Below, one piece after another: positions 61,932 through 64,000 of a stretch of DNA of 64,000 bases; the first letter of the stretch is position 1; each line of letters begins with the position of its first letter. Below the pieces are notes generated by a model. That model saw only the letters and a program-made list of their open reading frames with translations. It was not told the origin of the DNA and did not search any database. This DNA is from a bacterium. Lineage in GTDB: Bacteria; CLD3; SB21. The stretch is taken from assembly GCA_019695335.1 (NCBI GenBank), contig JAIBAF010000007.1:21428-85427 (forward strand), written 5' to 3'. Both the position numbers and the translations under genes were made by a program.

Positions 61932-63854
61932 ATGAAATTTCGTTTATTTGTTTTAGTGTGTTTGTTTCAAACTGCTTTTGCGCAAGAGCCTATTTCCTAT
62001 TCGATCTCATTCGATAATGCCGTACACCATGAAGCTAGTATTTCCGTAACCTTTCCAAATATCGGAAAAGAGCCGCTTGAACTTTATATGAGTCGCTCAT
62101 CCCCTGGAAGATATGCGTTACATGAATTCGTCAAAAACGTTTACGATGTCAAGGCTACGGATGGGAAGGGTAAATCTCTGGCTCTCATACAACCGGATCC
62201 ATATTCATGGCGAATTGAAAACCACAACGGCACCGTTACTGTCACGTACACACTATTTGCTGATTTATGCGATGGTACTTATTCGGCTATTGACGGAACT
62301 CATGCTCATCTGAATATCCCCGCGACTTATATGTGGGCCAAAGGAATGGAAAAACGACCGATCCGCGTACAATTCAAAACCCCTAAAAACTGGAAGATCG
62401 CTACACAATTGAAACCAACGGAAGATCCGTTAGTTTTTACCGCTCCTGATTTTCAGTACTTCATGGATAGTCCGGTCGAAATGAGTAATTTCGACTGGTA
62501 TGAATGGACGATTCCCCACCGTGATCGAACGCAGACTATCCGGATGGCTTTTCATCATTCCGGCACTAAAGACGAATCTAAAGCGTTTTTCGAAGCCGTA
62601 AAAGCTATCGTCCTCGAGGCCAAAGCAGTGTTCGGAGAATTACCTGAATATGATAACGGCACCTACACTTTTCTTGCGGATTATTTGCCTTATGCTCACC
62701 GCGACGGAATGGAACATCGTAATTCTACAGTTATTACCAACCATCATTCGCTGCAAACAGGTTTGATCGATATCGCCGGCTCTGTTTCGCACGAGTTTTT
62801 TCATTGCTGGAATGTAGAACGTATCCGTCCAAAGTCGCTTGAGCCGTTTGATTTCTTACGCGCCAATATGTCCGGTGAATTGTGGTTTGCCGAAGGTTTT
62901 ACGAGTTATTACGATGCTTTGATACTGAAGCGTGCGGCTGTAACAAGCCTTGATCAATACACGAAAAATTTGAGCAAAGACCTTTCGTATTTTCTTGGCT
63001 CTCCCGGACGCCGTTATTTCAATGCCGTCGACATGAGCCGGCAGGCTCCTTTTGCCGACGCCGCTACCTCCAACGATCCGCAAAATAAATCCAATACATT
63101 CATTTCCTATTACAACTTCGGCGCAGTGTTGGGATTGGCGCTTGATCTGTCTATCAGGGAAAAATTTCCTGACAAGACACTGGACGACCTTATGCGGGAA
63201 ATGTGGAGCGCACATGGAAAGAACGAACTCCCTTATACTAACGACGACGTCAAAGCTGCCCTTGCAAAAACGACTCGGGATCAAAAATTTGCCGATATGT
63301 TTTTTGAAAAATATATTTTCGGGCGCGATGTGCCCGATTTCGGAAAATTGCTTTCCCAGGCAGGCTTGTTATTGAGAAAATCAAAGTCCGATAAACCTTT
63401 TTTCGGACCGATGGATTGGAAAATTTCAGACAACGCCGTAGCGTTAAAAAACCCTTCGATCGTTGGAAGTCCACTATATAAAGCCGGACTGGATCAGGGC
63501 GATAAAATCTTAACCGTTAATGGCGAAATGATTGCGGAGACAAGCCAGTTGGATACCATCCTTGCTCATCATCAAATCGGTGATACTTTAACGATTGAAT
63601 ATGAACAGCGCACGGTACACAAAACGGCTAAATTGATCCTGATGGAAGACCCAGTATGGGAAATAGTTACTTTCGAAAAAGCAGGGCAAACAATCACTCA
63701 GGACATTGAGAAATTCAGAAAAAACTGGTTGACATCGCGTTCGTCTGAAAAATTGCCTGTTTTGAAGAAATATTGCCCGGAATGCAAGCGTTCTTTTGAT
63801 TTCGAACTGGAGTTTTGCGGATTTGATGGGAAGGAATTGGGATTAACACCATGA
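61932..63854 (+). CDS. M61 family metallopeptidase with PDZ domain and zinc-ribbon tail
   Basis: This 640-residue protein has a signal peptide (residues 1-18). The zinc motif is SHEFFHCWNVERIRPK (H287, E288, H291) with the third ligand E321 in WFAEGFTSYYD. M61 enzymes are glycyl aminopeptidases or broader proteases in periplasm. A PDZ domain follows about residues 505-590 (SPLYKAGLDQGDKILTVNG). The last residues form a zinc-ribbon-like element C615-x2-C618-x10-C629-x2-D632, unusual in an exported protein. The ribosome site is GGAG. Confidence 0.9.
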   Translation: MKFRLFVLVCLFQTAFAQEPISYSISFDNAVHHEASISVTFPNIGKEPLELYMSRSSPGRYALHEFVKNVYDVKATDGKGKSLALIQPDPYSWRIENHNGTVTVTYTLFADLCDGTYSAIDGTHAHLNIPATYMWAKGMEKRPIRVQFKTPKNWKIATQLKPTEDPLVFTAPDFQYFMDSPVEMSNFDWYEWTIPHRDRTQTIRMAFHHSGTKDESKAFFEAVKAIVLEAKAVFGELPEYDNGTYTFLADYLPYAHRDGMEHRNSTVITNHHSLQTGLIDIAGSVSHEFFHCWNVERIRPKSLEPFDFLRANMSGELWFAEGFTSYYDALILKRAAVTSLDQYTKNLSKDLSYFLGSPGRRYFNAVDMSRQAPFADAATSNDPQNKSNTFISYYNFGAVLGLALDLSIREKFPDKTLDDLMREMWSAHGKNELPYTNDDVKAALAKTTRDQKFADMFFEKYIFGRDVPDFGKLLSQAGLLLRKSKSDKPFFGPMDWKISDNAVALKNPSIVGSPLYKAGLDQGDKILTVNGEMIAETSQLDTILAHHQIGDTLTIEYEQRTVHKTAKLILMEDPVWEIVTFEKAGQTITQDIEKFRKNWLTSRSSEKLPVLKKYCPECKRSFDFELEFCGFDGKELGLTP

Positions 63855-64000
63855 CACCGATGCGACGCTTGTACCATGTTTTTTCTTGTTTTTCAACACC
63901 CGATTGACTATCTTCGCCGTAACTAATTGATTCTAAACGCTGTAGAAATTATTTTCAAATTCGTCACTGATCAATTTTTTAGATAAGTAATTAGAACTAT
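63855..64000. other. Tail of window without gene
   Basis: These 146 bases after the M61 stop hold no ORF with a good start, no clear terminator hairpin and no other signal that I can see. Confidence 0.5.

Overview
The window looks like chromosome from an uncultivated or little-studied Gram-negative bacterium of the Fibrobacterota-Chlorobiota-Bacteroidota (FCB) neighbourhood. The grounds are lipoproteins and an outer-membrane type barrel of the DUF5777 kind, a DUF4835-like protein, a FISUMP domain (first described as a paralogous family in Fibrobacter), TonB-type C-terminal domains, a GmhB heptose phosphatase and GT9 heptosyltransferase-like enzyme (LPS-type envelope), and the order ileS - dksA/traR - lspA. 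The phylum cannot be fixed from the sequence alone. Genes are dense, on both strands, mostly in short operons with overlaps or tiny gaps. TTG and GTG starts are common. No phage, IS element, CRISPR array or rRNA was seen.

Layout. 1-6.6 kb: an AT-rich, tightly overlapped glycan or glycolipid cluster (end of an ABC exporter ATPase, GT9, GT4, methyltransferase, amidohydrolase, GT2, radical SAM/SPASM). 6.7-8.9 kb: YhcC-type radical SAM protein and an eRF1/Vms1-like release-factor homologue. 9-10.6 kb: two heme-motif proteins, one a barrel and one a lipoprotein, closed by a terminator. 10.7-20.2 kb: housekeeping genes (yajQ, galE, yicC, dedA, glnD, Rieske protein, rlmI, lepA, cutA). 20.1-25.3 kb: polyprenyl synthase with a GbsR-like regulator, then ribD, a LysE-type exporter, gph and a DUF58 protein. 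25.4-30.7 kb: a probable signalling block consisting of a response regulator with an extra N-terminal domain, a 928-residue protein with three Hpt-like domains and no kinase, and a secreted beta-helix protein ending in a TonB domain.

30.8-36.2 kb: an iodotyrosine-deiodinase-like flavoprotein, a type-2 isoleucyl-tRNA synthetase with a swapped HIGH motif (GIHH), dksA/traR, lspA and thioredoxin. 36.2-48.7 kb: mainly minus strand, with long-form ispH, a LOG protein, an NtrC-type regulator followed by a secreted coiled-coil protein, a DUF4835-like protein, an SDR enzyme, a COG1579 zinc-ribbon protein, enoyl-CoA hydratase, folE, a C39-like peptidase, nnr and tRNA-Pro(GGG). 48.8-57.7 kb: aminotransferase, gmhB, recJ, a decayed HTH antitoxin-like gene, an exported caspase-FISUMP protein, RNase P RNA, an M28 peptidase lipoprotein and a small ORF with its own terminator. 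58-63.9 kb: FAD oxidoreductase, nrnA, pepA and an M61 peptidase.

The strongest leads are the GIHH motif in IleS2 (linked by published work to mupirocin hyper-resistance), the conserved substrate triad in the deiodinase homologue, the kinase-less triple-Hpt protein beside a response regulator and a secreted TonB-CTD fusion, the exported caspase-FISUMP protein, and the paired heme proteins with different heme motifs.
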